From NCBI RefSeq assembly GCF_003443875.1, contig NZ_CP027482.1, forward strand, positions 1,364,001 through 1,428,000: 64,000 bases of DNA, read 5' to 3'. This DNA is from Aeromicrobium sp. A1-2. Its GTDB lineage: Bacteria; Actinomycetota; Actinomycetes; Propionibacteriales; Nocardioidaceae. Below are positions 42,147 to 55,064 of the stretch, in pieces; the first letter of the stretch is position 1; each line of letters opens with the position of its first letter. Made by a program: the position numbers and the translations under genes. Below the pieces are notes generated by a model. It did not search any database. It was not told the DNA's origin and saw only the letters and a program-made list of their open reading frames with translations.

Positions 42147-42980
42147 GTGGATTTTCTTCGTGCCGTGATCCTTGGCGTCGTGCAGGGCCTGACCGAGTTC
42201 CTCCCGATCTCCAGCAGCGCCCATCTGGCGATCTTCCCCAAGTTCTTCGGTTGGGAGGATCCGGGGGCCGCCTACACCGCGGTCATCCAGATCGGCACTG
42301 AGCTGGCAGTACTTCTGTACTTCTGGAAGGACATCTGGACGATCGGGTCTGGGTGGGTGCGCGGCGTGTTCTCCCGCGCGGCCCGCTCGGAGCCGGAGTG
42401 GCGGATGGGCTGGTTCGTCATCATCGGCTCGCTGCCGATCGTCGCATTCGGCCTCCTGCTGCAGGACGCCATCGACCGCGAGTTCCGCAACCTGTGGGTC
42501 ATCGGCACGACCCTAATCGTGCTGGGAGTGGTGCTCGGGATCGCCGAGCGGGTGGGCCGCAAGACCAGCCCCATTGCCGATCTGACCATGAAGCACGCGA
42601 TCTTGCTCGGTCTGGCGCAGGCTGGTGCGCTCGTGCCGGGTGTCTCGCGTTCCGGCGCAACCATCAGCATGGGCCTTTTCCTCGGCTACGAGCGTGCCGC
42701 GGCCACCCGCTACGCATTCCTGCTCGCGATCCCCGCCGTCGTCGGCGCGGGCCTCTACAAGCTCAAGGACATCGGTGGCGACAACGCGTACGGCACCGGC
42801 CCGACCATCGTCGGCACGGTAGTGTCGTTTGTCGTCGGCCTCGCTGTCATCCACTGGCTGCTCAAGTACGTCAGCACGCACTCCTACACGCCGTTCGTGA
42901 TCTACCGGGTAGGCCTCGGGGCGATCGTCCTGGTGCTGGTCGGCGCGGGTGTCATCACCGCTGGCACAACCGTCGGCTGA
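42147..42980 (+). CDS. uppP: undecaprenyl-diphosphatase UppP (BacA)
   Basis: A 277-residue integral membrane phosphatase that removes a phosphate from undecaprenyl diphosphate so the carrier lipid can be reused for peptidoglycan synthesis. Both active-site loops are intact: QGLTEFLPISSSAHL near residue 14 (with the catalytic Glu) and PGVSRSGATISMGLFLG near residue 168 (Arg and Ser). About eight membrane segments are present, and the length is normal. The family can confer bacitracin tolerance. The GTG start is supported by the -10 box. M. tuberculosis has its uppP (Rv2136c) in the same region. Confidence 0.96.
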   Translation: MDFLRAVILGVVQGLTEFLPISSSAHLAIFPKFFGWEDPGAAYTAVIQIGTELAVLLYFWKDIWTIGSGWVRGVFSRAARSEPEWRMGWFVIIGSLPIVAFGLLLQDAIDREFRNLWVIGTTLIVLGVVLGIAERVGRKTSPIADLTMKHAILLGLAQAGALVPGVSRSGATISMGLFLGYERAAATRYAFLLAIPAVVGAGLYKLKDIGGDNAYGTGPTIVGTVVSFVVGLAVIHWLLKYVSTHSYTPFVIYRVGLGAIVLVLVGAGVITAGTTVG

Positions 42981-42986
42981 CCACTC

Positions 42987-43946
42987 CTACAGCCAGCCGG
43001 AACGTTTGAACCGGTAGTAGATGTACAGGCACAGCCCGCCGATCACGGTGAGGCAGGCCGGATAGCCGTACGTCCAGGTCAGCTCGGGCATGTGCGCGAA
43101 GTTCATGCCGTAGATGCCGGCGATCGCGGTCGGGACGGCGAATATCGTCGCTCCTGCTGTCAACTTGCGCATGTCCTCGTTCTGCTGGACGCTCAGCTGG
43201 GCCAGGTGCGCCTGCAGTGCGTTGTCCAGCAGATGGTCGATCGAGTCGATGGCCTCGGCGGCGCGGGTCAGGTGGTCGCCGATGTCGCGGAAGTATGGCC
43301 GGGAGTCCTCCGGCATCGAGCCGTGTGCGAATCGCATGATGGGCTCCTTGAGCGGCAGCACGGCCCGCCGGAACTCCAGGGTCTCGCGTTTGAGCCGATA
43401 GATCCGGGACGAGTCGTTGGATCGCTCGGTCGAGAACACCGACGTCTCGACCTCCTGCACATCGACCTCGAGCTCGGCGGCGACGTTCTCGTAGTGGTCC
43501 ACGATGCTGTCGACCACGGCGTACAGCGCGGCAGTGGGCCCGTGCGACAACGGCTCGATCATCGCCTCGGCCGCCCGGCGGGCCTCCTTGAGCGATGGTC
43601 CACCGTGCCGGACGGTCAGCAGGAAGTTGCTCCCGAGGAAGATGTTGACCTCGTGCGTCGTGATGTCGTCATCGCTGTAGGAGACCGTGCGGATCGACAT
43701 GAACAGGTGGTCCTGGTACTGCTCGACCTTGGGGCGCTGATGGGCTTCAAGGGCGTCCTCGACTGCCAGCGGATGCAGGGACAGCGACTCGGCGACCCGG
43801 TGCAGCTCGTCCTTCGTGGGGTTGCCGATGCCGACCCAGACGAAGTCGTCCTCGCCCAGACCGGCGAGCGCCGCGTCGAGCGAGTCGGTGTCGTGGGCCG
43901 TGTCCTCCCGGACACCGTCGCGGTAGACCGCACAGTCGATGATCAC
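42987..43946 (-). CDS. corA: magnesium/cobalt transporter CorA
   Basis: A 319-residue CorA-type Mg2+/Co2+ channel. The large N-terminal cytoplasmic domain ends in a long helix, and two C-terminal membrane segments follow. The selectivity motif GMN is in [12 protein letters not shown] between them. The N-terminus reads [14 protein letters not shown]. The GTG start at 43946 has a CAGAAT box six bases upstream. It is convergent with uppP, with six bases between stops. It should form a pentamer in the cytoplasmic membrane. The CorA variant cannot be told further. Confidence 0.93.
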   Translation of the reverse strand: MIIDCAVYRDGVREDTAHDTDSLDAALAGLGEDDFVWVGIGNPTKDELHRVAESLSLHPLAVEDALEAHQRPKVEQYQDHLFMSIRTVSYSDDDITTHEVNIFLGSNFLLTVRHGGPSLKEARRAAEAMIEPLSHGPTAALYAVVDSIVDHYENVAAELEVDVQEVETSVFSTERSNDSSRIYRLKRETLEFRRAVLPLKEPIMRFAHGSMPEDSRPYFRDIGDHLTRAAEAIDSIDHLLDNALQAHLAQLSVQQNEDMRKLTAGATIFAVPTAIAGIYGMNFAHMPELTWTYGYPACLTVIGGLCLYIYYRFKRSGWL

Positions 43947-43952
43947 GACGTC

Positions 43953-43958
43953 ATTCTG
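43953..43958 (-). promoter_or_regulatory. -10 box of corA
   Basis: CAGAAT on the minus strand, six bases before GTG 43946. Confidence 0.4.
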
Positions 43959-44008
43959 CCCCTGACAACGCAGACGACGCCGCAGACTGGCCGCAACCGA
44001 CCTCCCGA

Positions 44009-44014
44009 TACGCT
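44009..44014 (+). promoter_or_regulatory. -10 box of mshC
   Basis: TACGCT, six bases before ATG 44021; no Shine-Dalgarno. Confidence 0.5.
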
Positions 44015-44020
44015 CGGCTC

Positions 44021-45247
44021 ATGCGTAGCTGGTCGAGTCCTGATGTCCCGTCCCTCGCGGAGCTCGGGCTCGGTGTGGGTCCTGTCGTGCGTGTCCACGA
44101 CACCGCAACCCGCGACCTGCGGCCCAGCGACCCGGCCGAGACCGCACGCCTCTACGTCTGTGGCATCACGCCGTACGACGCCACCCACATGGGGCACGCC
44201 GCGACGTACCTCGCTTTCGACCTGCTGCAGCGGGCGTGGCGTGACCACGGGCTGGACGTCGACTACACCCAGAACGTCACGGATGTCGATGACCCACTGC
44301 TCGAGCGGGCTCTGGCTACCGGCGTCGACTGGATGGACCTGGCCGCGCGTGAGATTGAGCTGTTCCGCGAAGACATGACGGCGCTGCGCATCATCCCGCC
44401 AGCCAACTACGTCGGTGCGGTCGAAACCATCGATCTCGTGGTCGGCCTGATCGACCGGCTTGACCAGGCCGGCTCGGTCTATCGGGTCGACGAAGACCTG
44501 TACTTCGACGTCCACGCCGATGCGGGTTTCGGGGCGGTCTCCGGCCTCACTGAGGAGCAGATGCTGCGGATCTTCCCGGAGCGCGGAGGAGACCCGGATC
44601 GGCCCGGAAAGAAGCATCCGCTGGACTGTCTGCTGTGGCAGGCCGAACGACCGGGCGAGCCTTCGTGGGAGACCCGCCTCGGCAAGGGACGCCCGGGCTG
44701 GCACGTCGAGTGCGCTGCCATCGCGCTTGAGCACCTCGGCACGGACTTCGACGTGCAGGGTGGCGGTTCCGACTTGGTCTTCCCGCACCACGAGATGTCC
44801 GCCTCAGAGGCAACCGTCGCGACGCACGAACCTTTCGCCCAGTCATATGTCCACGCCGGCATGGTGGGCTTCGAGGGCGAAAAGATGTCCAAGTCCAAGG
44901 GCAACCTGGTGCTCGTCTCCAAGCTCCGCGCTGCTGGCCACGATCCCATGGCGATCCGGCTGGCGCTGCTCGCACACCACTACCGCAGCGACTGGGAGTG
45001 GTTCGGTGAGGAAATCACAGCGGCCGAGAAGCGGCTTGCTGTCTGGCGAGCCGCGGTGAGCCGGACGGTCGCGCCGTCCGGGCCTGACCTCGTCACGGTG
45101 ATCCGGACTGCCATGACCAACGATCTCGACGCACCGTCGGCTCTGGACGCGATCGACGCGTGGGCCGCAGATGACTCGGCTGCCGATCCGCAGGCCGGCC
45201 GCACCGTGCGCACGGCGATCGACACGCTGCTCGGCGTCAAGCTCTAG
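44021..45247 (+). CDS. mshC: cysteine:glucosaminyl-inositol ligase MshC (mycothiol synthesis)
   Basis: A 408-residue ligase that uses ATP to join cysteine to glucosaminyl-inositol, the third step of mycothiol synthesis. It descends from cysteinyl-tRNA synthetase: zinc and HIGH-like motifs are [19 protein letters not shown], zinc ligands continue in [15 protein letters not shown] with HHEMSASEA, and KMSKS is [10 protein letters not shown]. It lacks the long tRNA-binding C-terminus of CysS, and its start [10 protein letters not shown] is characteristic of MshC. Mycothiol is restricted to Actinobacteria. Its neighbour set with PAC2 and metH is conserved. Confidence 0.95.
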   Translation: MRSWSSPDVPSLAELGLGVGPVVRVHDTATRDLRPSDPAETARLYVCGITPYDATHMGHAATYLAFDLLQRAWRDHGLDVDYTQNVTDVDDPLLERALATGVDWMDLAAREIELFREDMTALRIIPPANYVGAVETIDLVVGLIDRLDQAGSVYRVDEDLYFDVHADAGFGAVSGLTEEQMLRIFPERGGDPDRPGKKHPLDCLLWQAERPGEPSWETRLGKGRPGWHVECAAIALEHLGTDFDVQGGGSDLVFPHHEMSASEATVATHEPFAQSYVHAGMVGFEGEKMSKSKGNLVLVSKLRAAGHDPMAIRLALLAHHYRSDWEWFGEEITAAEKRLAVWRAAVSRTVAPSGPDLVTVIRTAMTNDLDAPSALDAIDAWAADDSAADPQAGRTVRTAIDTLLGVKL

Positions 45248-45373
45248 TCGTCCTGCATCCCGGCGAGGAGCGCGGGCCACTCCTCGAGCGTGACGCTGAT
45301 CGGTGTCTGAAGCACTCGGACACCGCACTCTGCAACCTCTGAGCGGGCCGGTGAACCAGCGTGGCGGGAGGTC

Positions 45374-46255
45374 CTAGAAGCCCGGTCCAGGTCGGTTGGC
45401 GGGCCGCGGCTGGGTGCGCTGATGGCCGAGCTCCCCACCGATTCGTCCTCCGTAGGGCCGCCCGTGGTCCGCGTACTCGTCTCTGACATAGGACAGGCGC
45501 CAGTGACCCAGCTGGATCCTGGCACCTGTGCGCAGGAGCTGTCGCGGTAGTTGTTGGCCCGCGACTGTGCTCCGGATGTGTGGGCTCCTTGCCACCAGCA
45601 CGTACTCGTCGTCGTCGGTCCGGATGATCTCGGCCTGCAGCGCGTCGGTCCCGTCGAGACGCAGGTCGACGTCGTCGCCGCTGCCGATCGTGGTTCCGCT
45701 GGCCGACAGGGGGTAGACCCCCAGGACCTGGGGCATGTCGGGATCTGAGGCGTCGGCGATGTACAGACGAGGATTGCCGCCACCGGCAGGGTCGTGCGTC
45801 GTCGTCACGATGCGGGGAAGGCCGCGAACAGTCGGCAGGGGCGGCCACGGAGTGCCGGGCGGCAGACCTGCTGATGTCAGCTCGACCCCGGCGTGAGTCG
45901 GTCGGCGTGCCCACCCGGCGACGAGTGCCTGGCTCCAACGTCCCAGCCGCATATATCGCGAGCGTGTCACCAGCCGGTGCAGTGAGCTCGGCCTGACATC
46001 GCCGAGGACGACAATCACACCGGTGGGTCCCGAGATCTCGACCGCGAGTCCCAAGCCCGCGAGCGCCGCCGCCAGCCGTCGGACCTCCGCCCGCGATGGC
46101 TGACCGACGACCGCGAGGATGTCGTCGCTGCTGATCGCGATCTTGTTGCCGCGCGCGGTCACCGTTCCTTGCAGGTGCCCGCCCTGCCTAGCGCCGTCGG
46201 GCGGGACGAGGACGTCAAAGGTCAGGTCGGCGGTGAGGTGCACCACCGCGGCCAC
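45374..46255 (-). CDS. FHA domain-containing protein
   Basis: A 293-residue protein with a C-terminal forkhead-associated domain at about residues 180-265: the fold is marked by GTTIGSGDDVDLRLDG, QAEIIRTDDDEYVLVARS and IRSTVAGQQLPR. The canonical SxxH is replaced by alternative residues, so phospho-threonine binding may be weak or changed. The N-terminal half (MAAVVHLTADLTFDVLVPPDG) is of unknown type and has no membrane segment. It starts with GTG three bases after the stop of the 84-residue gene, so both are coupled. The domain suggests a link to Ser/Thr kinases, none of which lie in the window. Confidence 0.8.
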   Translation of the reverse strand: MAAVVHLTADLTFDVLVPPDGARQGGHLQGTVTARGNKIAISSDDILAVVGQPSRAEVRRLAAALAGLGLAVEISGPTGVIVVLGDVRPSSLHRLVTRSRYMRLGRWSQALVAGWARRPTHAGVELTSAGLPPGTPWPPLPTVRGLPRIVTTTHDPAGGGNPRLYIADASDPDMPQVLGVYPLSASGTTIGSGDDVDLRLDGTDALQAEIIRTDDDEYVLVARSPHIRSTVAGQQLPRQLLRTGARIQLGHWRLSYVRDEYADHGRPYGGRIGGELGHQRTQPRPANRPGPGF

Positions 46256-46257
46256 CG

Positions 46258-46512
46258 CTACTCCCGGTGCTGGTCGGAGCCGGCCAGCTCGTCGTCGCTG
46301 GTCGTGATGCGCAGCGTGCCGTCGAGCTTCCAGATCGCACGGGGCGCGTCGGCTCCGGTGTCTCGAGGAACCTCGACAGCCATGTCGATGAATTCGTAGC
46401 TGACCGCAGCGCCCTTGCCGGTGAGGTAGTCCCAGACCTCACGGCCGAGGTCCGACCAGTCGGTCACCGGCTGGATCGTGGGGCGCATCGCCGCGTCGTC
46501 AGGTGTCGTCAT
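46258..46512 (-). CDS. hypothetical protein, 84 residues, coupled to FHA gene
   Basis: An 84-residue acidic protein, unrecognised. It starts MTTPDDAAMRPTIQPV, contains SDLGREVWDYLTGKGAAVSYEFIDM with alternating charged and aromatic residues, and ends with acidic SDDELAGSDQHRE. There is no signal peptide or Cys. ATG 46512 has an excellent ribosome-binding site, GGAGGT, five bases upstream. It lies directly before the FHA gene, two bases apart, so it likely supplies a partner or a small regulatory subunit. Its own promoter is probably in the 110 bases after the PAC2 gene. Confidence 0.75.
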   Translation of the reverse strand: MTTPDDAAMRPTIQPVTDWSDLGREVWDYLTGKGAAVSYEFIDMAVEVPRDTGADAPRAIWKLDGTLRITTSDDELAGSDQHRE

Positions 46513-46621
46513 GTCGGACCTCCAGGGTCTGCGGTGGCAGTTCCACCTCTGTCTTGAGAATGACACGCGCGCTCCCAACCGCAACCTCAATCGCACCGGG
46601 CGGAGGAGGTTCGTCGCGGGT

Positions 46622-47473
46622 CTACTCAGACTCGTCGGTGCGCCGGCGCAGATAGCGCTCGAACTCGCGGGCGATCGCGTCCCCGGAAGCTTCGGGCAGG
46701 TCGCTGGTGTCGCGCTCTTTCTCCAACGCTTCGACGTACTCGGCGATCTCCTCGTCACGCGAGGTCAGGTCTTCGGCACCGCGTTGCCACGCATCGGTCA
46801 TCTCGACCAGCACGCCTTGGGGGAGCGGCAGACCCATGGCGTCCTCGATCGCGCCCAGGAGGGCCAGCGTGGCCTTGGGACACGGGGGTTCGGCGATGTA
46901 GTGCGGGACCGCGGCCCACAGGGATGCCGCTGCAATGCCCTCGTGTGATGCCATCTCGTTGAGGATCGAGGTGATTCCGACTGGTCCGGAGTACGTCGAG
47001 GGCAGCAGCGACATCCGCCGCATCAGGACCGGGTCCGTGGTCGATCCGCTGACCGGCACGGGTCGGGTGTGTGGGGAGTCGGCGAGCAGAGCACCGAGGG
47101 TGATGAGCTCGGTCACCCCGGCGAGCTTGGCAACTCCCAGGACTGTGGAGCAGAACGCCTTCCAGTGGAAGTTCGGCTCGGGGGCCCGCAGGAGGAGGAC
47201 GTCGCGATCGCTACGGCGCGGGCGCGCATGGAAGATCTTCGGCGCCGGCCAGGTGATGACCCGATCGCCGTCCTCGTGGTTGTGGACCTGGGGTCGGTGC
47301 ATCTGGAAGTCGTAGTAGTCCTCGGGGTCGAGCTCGATCAGGAGCTCGGCGTCCCACTCGTCGATCAGGTGGTCGACCGTGCCCGAAGCCGCGTCCGCCG
47401 CATCGTTCCAGCCCTCGAACGCGGCAACCATCCAGGGGTCGCGCAGCTGCGGAACGTCAGAGCCAGAAGTCAC
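46622..47473 (-). CDS. PAC2 family protein
   Basis: A 283-residue PAC2 (proteasome assembly chaperone 2-like) protein. Signature segments are WMVAAFEGWNDAADAASGTVDHL, LIELDPEDYYDFQMHRPQVHN and ALLADSPHTRPVPVSG. The C-terminal third is a helical tail rich in Glu and Arg. M. tuberculosis Rv2125 is the known actinobacterial member with a solved structure but no established function. A TAGGGT box six bases upstream indicates a leaderless GTG start at 47473. It lies between metH and mshC, as in mycobacteria; a link with the nearby proteasome is only suggestive. Confidence 0.92.
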   Translation of the reverse strand: MTSGSDVPQLRDPWMVAAFEGWNDAADAASGTVDHLIDEWDAELLIELDPEDYYDFQMHRPQVHNHEDGDRVITWPAPKIFHARPRRSDRDVLLLRAPEPNFHWKAFCSTVLGVAKLAGVTELITLGALLADSPHTRPVPVSGSTTDPVLMRRMSLLPSTYSGPVGITSILNEMASHEGIAAASLWAAVPHYIAEPPCPKATLALLGAIEDAMGLPLPQGVLVEMTDAWQRGAEDLTSRDEEIAEYVEALEKERDTSDLPEASGDAIAREFERYLRRRTDESE

Positions 47474-47479
47474 CCGATC

Positions 47480-47485
47480 ACCCTA
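47480..47485 (-). promoter_or_regulatory. -10 box of PAC2 gene
   Basis: TAGGGT on the minus strand, six bases before GTG 47473. Confidence 0.5.
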
Positions 47486-47492
47486 ACCGCCA

Positions 47493-47508
47493 CCTCCCCC
47501 GGGGGAGG
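47493..47508. repeat. 16-bp perfect palindrome between metH and PAC2 gene
   Basis: CCTCCCCC is followed at once by GGGGGAGG, a perfect dyad with no loop. It lies 78 bases past the metH stop and eight bases upstream of the PAC2 -10 box, so it could be an operator of the PAC2 gene or part of a metH terminator. Confidence 0.4.
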
Positions 47509-47585
47509 GCGAAGCCCGGCCAGGGGCTCGGGTCGAGCGCCAGCAACCAGCGGAAGTGAGCGGCGACGGAGGAGCCGCACCCGGG

Positions 47586-51386
<3,801 letters not shown>

Positions 51387-51563
51387 AAGCAATCCTCGGA
51401 AGTGCGATCGGCAGGAATGCTGGGGATCTCCAGCCGGCGGCGGGCTCGCCTGGGCCTCGGGAGTCCCGAACTCGGATATCAGTATCTCACGGACGGCAAG
51501 GTCGGTCGGGAGCCTCGCGCCATATGGACAACGCGTCGAAGTGGCCACAAGTCACGGCTCGAC

Positions 51564-51569
51564 TACGGT
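51564..51569 (+). promoter_or_regulatory. -10 box of HAD gene
   Basis: TACGGT, six bases before GTG 51576; leaderless arrangement. Confidence 0.5.
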
Positions 51570-51575
51570 TGACCG

Positions 51576-52217
51576 GTGACCGCATACGCCGCCGTCCTGT
51601 GGGACCTCGACGGCACCATCGTCGACACCGAGCCGCTCTGGATGGCCGCCGAGCACACATTGGCCGAGGAGCACGGCAAGATCTGGACCGAGGAGGACGG
51701 GCTCGCGCTGGTCGGCAACTCCTTGCTCACCTCGGGTCGGTACATCCGCGACAAGCTCGAGAGCTCGATGACTCCCGAGGAGATCGTCGCCTTTCTCGTG
51801 GGTCGGCTCACTGCTGCGCTCGGCGAGCACATCGACTGGCGGCCTGGTGCCCGCGAGATGATCGCGGCGTTCGAGGCAGAGGGAGTGCCCCAGTCGCTGG
51901 TCACGATGTCGTACACCTCGATCGCGGAGATCGTCGCGGCCTCGCTGCCGTTCAAGGCCGTCGTCACGGGCGACAGCGTCTCGCGACCCAAGCCGCACCC
52001 CGACCCGTACCTCCTGGCAGCCGAGCTGCTGGGTGTCGACGCCAGCCAGTGCCTCGCGATCGAGGACTCCGGCACGGGCGCAGCCTCGGCCAATGCCGCG
52101 GGGTGTGACGTGATCGTCGTGCCGCACTTCGTCAACGTGCCGGAGGCCGACCGGCGGGTGCAGATCCCGACCCTAGCCGGCCTGACGCCGGACGACCTGC
52201 GAGAGCTGTTCGCCTAG
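51576..52217 (+). CDS. HAD family phosphatase (beta-phosphoglucomutase-like)
   Basis: A 213-residue HAD hydrolase of subfamily IA. Motif I is VLWDLDGTIVDTEPLW (nucleophile Asp and the acid Asp), motif II is the Thr/Ser region LVTMSYTS, motif III is Lys in SRPKPHPDPYL and motif IV is IEDSGTGAASANAAG. The cap is a helical insert at residues about 18-90. The substrate is a sugar phosphate or similar small phosphate ester. The GTG start is backed by the TACGGT box. Its last bases overlap the convergent RecB-like gene by four. Confidence 0.9.
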   Translation: MTAYAAVLWDLDGTIVDTEPLWMAAEHTLAEEHGKIWTEEDGLALVGNSLLTSGRYIRDKLESSMTPEEIVAFLVGRLTAALGEHIDWRPGAREMIAAFEAEGVPQSLVTMSYTSIAEIVAASLPFKAVVTGDSVSRPKPHPDPYLLAAELLGVDASQCLAIEDSGTGAASANAAGCDVIVVPHFVNVPEADRRVQIPTLAGLTPDDLRELFA

Positions 52218-53071
52218 GGAGCCGTGGCGCGCAGCGAGCCGATGTCGACGATCTCCAGCAGCGGGAGCGCGGGGGGAGTCCCGCCGAACTCCGGGCACAG
52301 TTTCTGGTGCGCGCACCAGGCACAGAGACCGCTCTTGCGTGGCGGGAAGTCGCGCAGCTCGATCGCCCGTTCAATCGCCGACCACAAGGCCCCGATCTTG
52401 CGCTCGGTCGCCAGCAGCTCGTCCTCGTCCGGCTCGTAGGTCAGGAACGAGCCGTCGCCGAGATACATCAGCTGCAACAGCGTCGGCAGGACACCCCGGG
52501 TCCGCCAGATGACCAGCGCGTAGAACCGCATCTGGAACATCGCCTTGTCCTCGAACCGGGGGCTGGGGGAGCGGCCGGTCTTGTAGTCGACCACCCGGAT
52601 GCGGCCGTCCGGGGCCACGTCGACGCGGTCGATGATGCCGGACAATGTCAGGCCCGACTCGAGCTCGTAGGACACCCGCTCCTCGCGGGCGGCCGGCTCG
52701 AGGTAGCGCGGGTCCTCCATGCCGAAGTAGGTGCCGAGCAGGTCGACACACGATGCGAGCCACGCGGTCTCCTCGACGGCCTGCCCGGCGCTGAACAGCT
52801 CAGCGAGCCGCGGCTCCTCGGCGCGGAGCGTCTCCCACTCGCCGGGCAACAGATCGACGGCGCGATCCAGCGTGCGCCCTGCGGATGCCTCGTCGAACAG
52901 GTCCTCGAGGACGGCATGCACGAGCGTGCCCCGCACCATGGCCGGATCGGGAGACTCGGGCAGCCGATCGATCGTGCGGAAGCGATATAGCAACGGACAG
53001 TTCTGGAAGTCGCCGGCTCGGCTGGGCGACAACGACCGGCGAATGATCTGCGGATCGGCGGTGTCGTCCAT
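52214..53071 (-). CDS. RecB-like PD-(D/E)XK nuclease with Fe-S cysteines
   Basis: A 285-residue exonuclease-like protein of the RecB/Cas4-type nuclease fold. The active site reads RVDVAPDGRIRVVDYKTGRS (Asp...DxK) near residue 170, preceded by the His of GTLVHAVLEDLFD. A cysteine in DFQNCPLLYRFR and three in GLCAWCAHQKLCPE fit a 4Fe-4S staple, as in AddB. M. tuberculosis Rv2119 is the same family in the same place beside trmI. Its helicase partner is not adjacent. ATG 53071 has a TAGTGT box seven bases upstream. Confidence 0.9.
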   Translation of the reverse strand: MDDTADPQIIRRSLSPSRAGDFQNCPLLYRFRTIDRLPESPDPAMVRGTLVHAVLEDLFDEASAGRTLDRAVDLLPGEWETLRAEEPRLAELFSAGQAVEETAWLASCVDLLGTYFGMEDPRYLEPAAREERVSYELESGLTLSGIIDRVDVAPDGRIRVVDYKTGRSPSPRFEDKAMFQMRFYALVIWRTRGVLPTLLQLMYLGDGSFLTYEPDEDELLATERKIGALWSAIERAIELRDFPPRKSGLCAWCAHQKLCPEFGGTPPALPLLEIVDIGSLRATAP

Positions 53072-53078
53072 GCGGAGC

Positions 53079-53084
53079 ACACTA
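53079..53084 (-). promoter_or_regulatory. -10 box of RecB-like nuclease gene
   Basis: TAGTGT on the minus strand, seven bases before ATG 53071. Confidence 0.5.
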
Positions 53085-53125
53085 GTTCGACCCACCGACG
53101 CATCAGGCGACGGTGCGCTACCCGA

Positions 53126-53131
53126 TAGGTT
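53126..53131 (+). promoter_or_regulatory. -10 box of site-2 protease gene
   Basis: TAGGTT, six bases before GTG 53138. Confidence 0.5.
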
Positions 53132-53137
53132 GACTCG

Positions 53138-54070
53138 GTGAGTTCTCCCGCGCATCCCGGCACCTGGCGCATCGGCCGTGTCGTTGGTGTAGACCTCTTG
53201 ATCAAGCCGTCACTGCTGCTGATGGGCGCCGCCCTGGTCCTGCTGTTCGCTCCTCGGTTCGATGGGCGGGTCGACTCCAATCCGTACGTCATTGCGACGG
53301 CCTTCGTCCTGGGCCTCTACGTTTCGGTGCTGATCCACGAGATCGCCCACGTGCTCGTGGCCCGTCGCTTCGGCATGCGGGTGCACTCGGTCACGCTGCA
53401 CCTGCTCGGCGGCGAGACCCTGATCGAGGGGGAGAGCCGCACGCCGTGGCAGGAGCTCGCGGTCTCGATAGCCGGCCCACTGGCCTCGCTCGCGATCGGC
53501 GGCGCGAGCTTCGCGATCGAGCCTTCCCTGAGCGGCACGGCGTCCGACGTCGTCTACGCCGTGGCGCAGGTCAACATCCTTGTCGCGATTTTCAACATGC
53601 TCCCCGGCCTGCCGCTGGACGGCGGTCGGGTGTTCCGGGCCATCATCTGGCAGCTGACGGGTCGCGAGGAGCTCGGTATCCGGGTCGCTGCCTGGATTGG
53701 ACGCCTCACTGCGATCGCGATCGTCGCTCTCGTCCTGCTCCGCGACAGCAGTGGTCGCGACTTCTCGATCGACCTGCTGATCGCGGCGCTGGTGGGCTGG
53801 TTCCTCTGGCAGGGGGCCGGTGACGCGCTCCGCAACGCCAGCCGTGCCGCCCGGGTCAAGCTCCTCGTCGCGAGGGCTCTCGCGGACACGTCCCAGATCC
53901 CACCGGCCGGCATCCCTCACCTGCCGGCAGACCTCAACGGTGCCGCACTCCTGCGCGCCATGGCGGCGATGCCTGCCGAAAGCTATGTCCTGACCGAACC
54001 CGACGGCAGCGTCTACGGCATACTCACCGCCCACGCTGTCGACGAGGCCTACAGATCGAGCCGACGATGA
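53138..54070 (+). CDS. site-2 protease family intramembrane metalloprotease
   Basis: A 310-residue membrane protease of the site-2 (M50) type that cuts inside membrane helices. The zinc motif is HEIAH in VLIHEIAHVLVARR near residue 67; the third ligand motif is FNMLPGLPLDGGRVFRA around residues 150-166. About six hydrophobic segments are seen, with a short cytoplasmic C-terminal tail (residues 240-310) containing one CBS-like stretch, SYVLTEPDGSVYGILTAHAV. The GTG start agrees with the TAGGTT box. It overlaps trmI by four bases, so it is the first gene of a unit with trmI. Confidence 0.9.
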   Translation: MSSPAHPGTWRIGRVVGVDLLIKPSLLLMGAALVLLFAPRFDGRVDSNPYVIATAFVLGLYVSVLIHEIAHVLVARRFGMRVHSVTLHLLGGETLIEGESRTPWQELAVSIAGPLASLAIGGASFAIEPSLSGTASDVVYAVAQVNILVAIFNMLPGLPLDGGRVFRAIIWQLTGREELGIRVAAWIGRLTAIAIVALVLLRDSSGRDFSIDLLIAALVGWFLWQGAGDALRNASRAARVKLLVARALADTSQIPPAGIPHLPADLNGAALLRAMAAMPAESYVLTEPDGSVYGILTAHAVDEAYRSSRR

Positions 54071-54957
54071 CCTCTTTCATGCGCAGTGGACCCCTCCAAC
54101 CCGGGGAGTGGGTGCGACTCACCGACCCCAAGGGCCGCAAGCACAACGTGCAGCTCGAGACCGGACGGGAGTTTTCCACCAAGAAGGGCCAGATCCGGCA
54201 CGACGACATGATCGGCCAGCCTGAAGGCATCGTGATCGAGTCGTCCCTCGAGGCGCCCTACCAGGTGTTCCGGCCGCTGCTGTTCGAGTACGTCGTGTCG
54301 ATGCCGCGCGGCGCCGCGATCATCTATCCCAAGGATGCTGCGCAGATCGTCGCGCAGGCCGACATCTATCCCGGCGCTCGCGTCGTCGAGGCGGGGGCGG
54401 GCTCGGGCAGCCTGACGTCCTATCTCCTGCGGGCGATCGGGCCGACCGGCACCCTGGGTTCGTACGAGCTGCGCGAGGAGTTCGCCGACAACGTCCGCAA
54501 GAACGTCCACCAGGTGGCAGGCACCGACCTGCCCGGCTGGACGTTGACCGTCGGTGACGTGCGTGACGTCGTGACCGAGACCGAGATCGACCGGCTGATC
54601 CTCGACATGGTCGACCCCTGGACGTGCATCCCCCTGGCCGCCGAGCGGCTCGTGCCCGGCGGGATCATCTGCGCGTACGTCGCCACCACGACGCAGCTGT
54701 CGCTGTTCGTCGAGACCGTGCGCGCCGACGGTGGCTTCACCGAGCCGCGAGCGTGGGAGACGCTGGAGCGCGACTGGCACCTCGAGGGTCTTTCGGTACG
54801 GCCGCAGCACAAGATGAACGGTCATACGGCCTTTCTCGTCACAGCCCGCCGGATGGCTCCCGGTCACCGGTCGATGGGCACGTCCCGTCGGCCCGCCCCG
54901 GGCGCGTACGGCCCTGACTACAAGGGACCGCGGCCGGCTGGCTCCGAGACCGAGTAG
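54067..54957 (+). CDS. trmI: tRNA (adenine-58-N1)-methyltransferase TrmI
   Basis: A 296-residue SAM-dependent methyltransferase that puts m1A on position 58 in the tRNA T-loop. The N-terminal domain has [19 protein letters not shown]; the Rossmann fold has [20 protein letters not shown] for SAM and LILDMVDPW for the catalytic pocket. The C-terminal tail ([18 protein letters not shown]) is normal for the actinobacterial form. M. tuberculosis Rv2118c is the characterised ortholog. Start ATG 54067 overlaps the protease stop (ATGA). Confidence 0.95.
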   Translation: MTSFMRSGPLQPGEWVRLTDPKGRKHNVQLETGREFSTKKGQIRHDDMIGQPEGIVIESSLEAPYQVFRPLLFEYVVSMPRGAAIIYPKDAAQIVAQADIYPGARVVEAGAGSGSLTSYLLRAIGPTGTLGSYELREEFADNVRKNVHQVAGTDLPGWTLTVGDVRDVVTETEIDRLILDMVDPWTCIPLAAERLVPGGIICAYVATTTQLSLFVETVRADGGFTEPRAWETLERDWHLEGLSVRPQHKMNGHTAFLVTARRMAPGHRSMGTSRRPAPGAYGPDYKGPRPAGSETE

Positions 54958-55064
54958 CGACCTTCCCGCAACGTCACCGGAATGACACTTGGCGGGTGTC
55001 TGAGTTGAGAGTCCCAGACGTGACACAGGCAGGTAGGGTCGTGCTACGAGTAGTGAGGTGGCTG

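Noticed and set aside
51387..51575. Cobalamin or SAM riboswitch before metH
   Set aside because: The 190 bases show no B12-box or SAM-IV core; the start is adequately explained by a GAGG ribosome-binding site.
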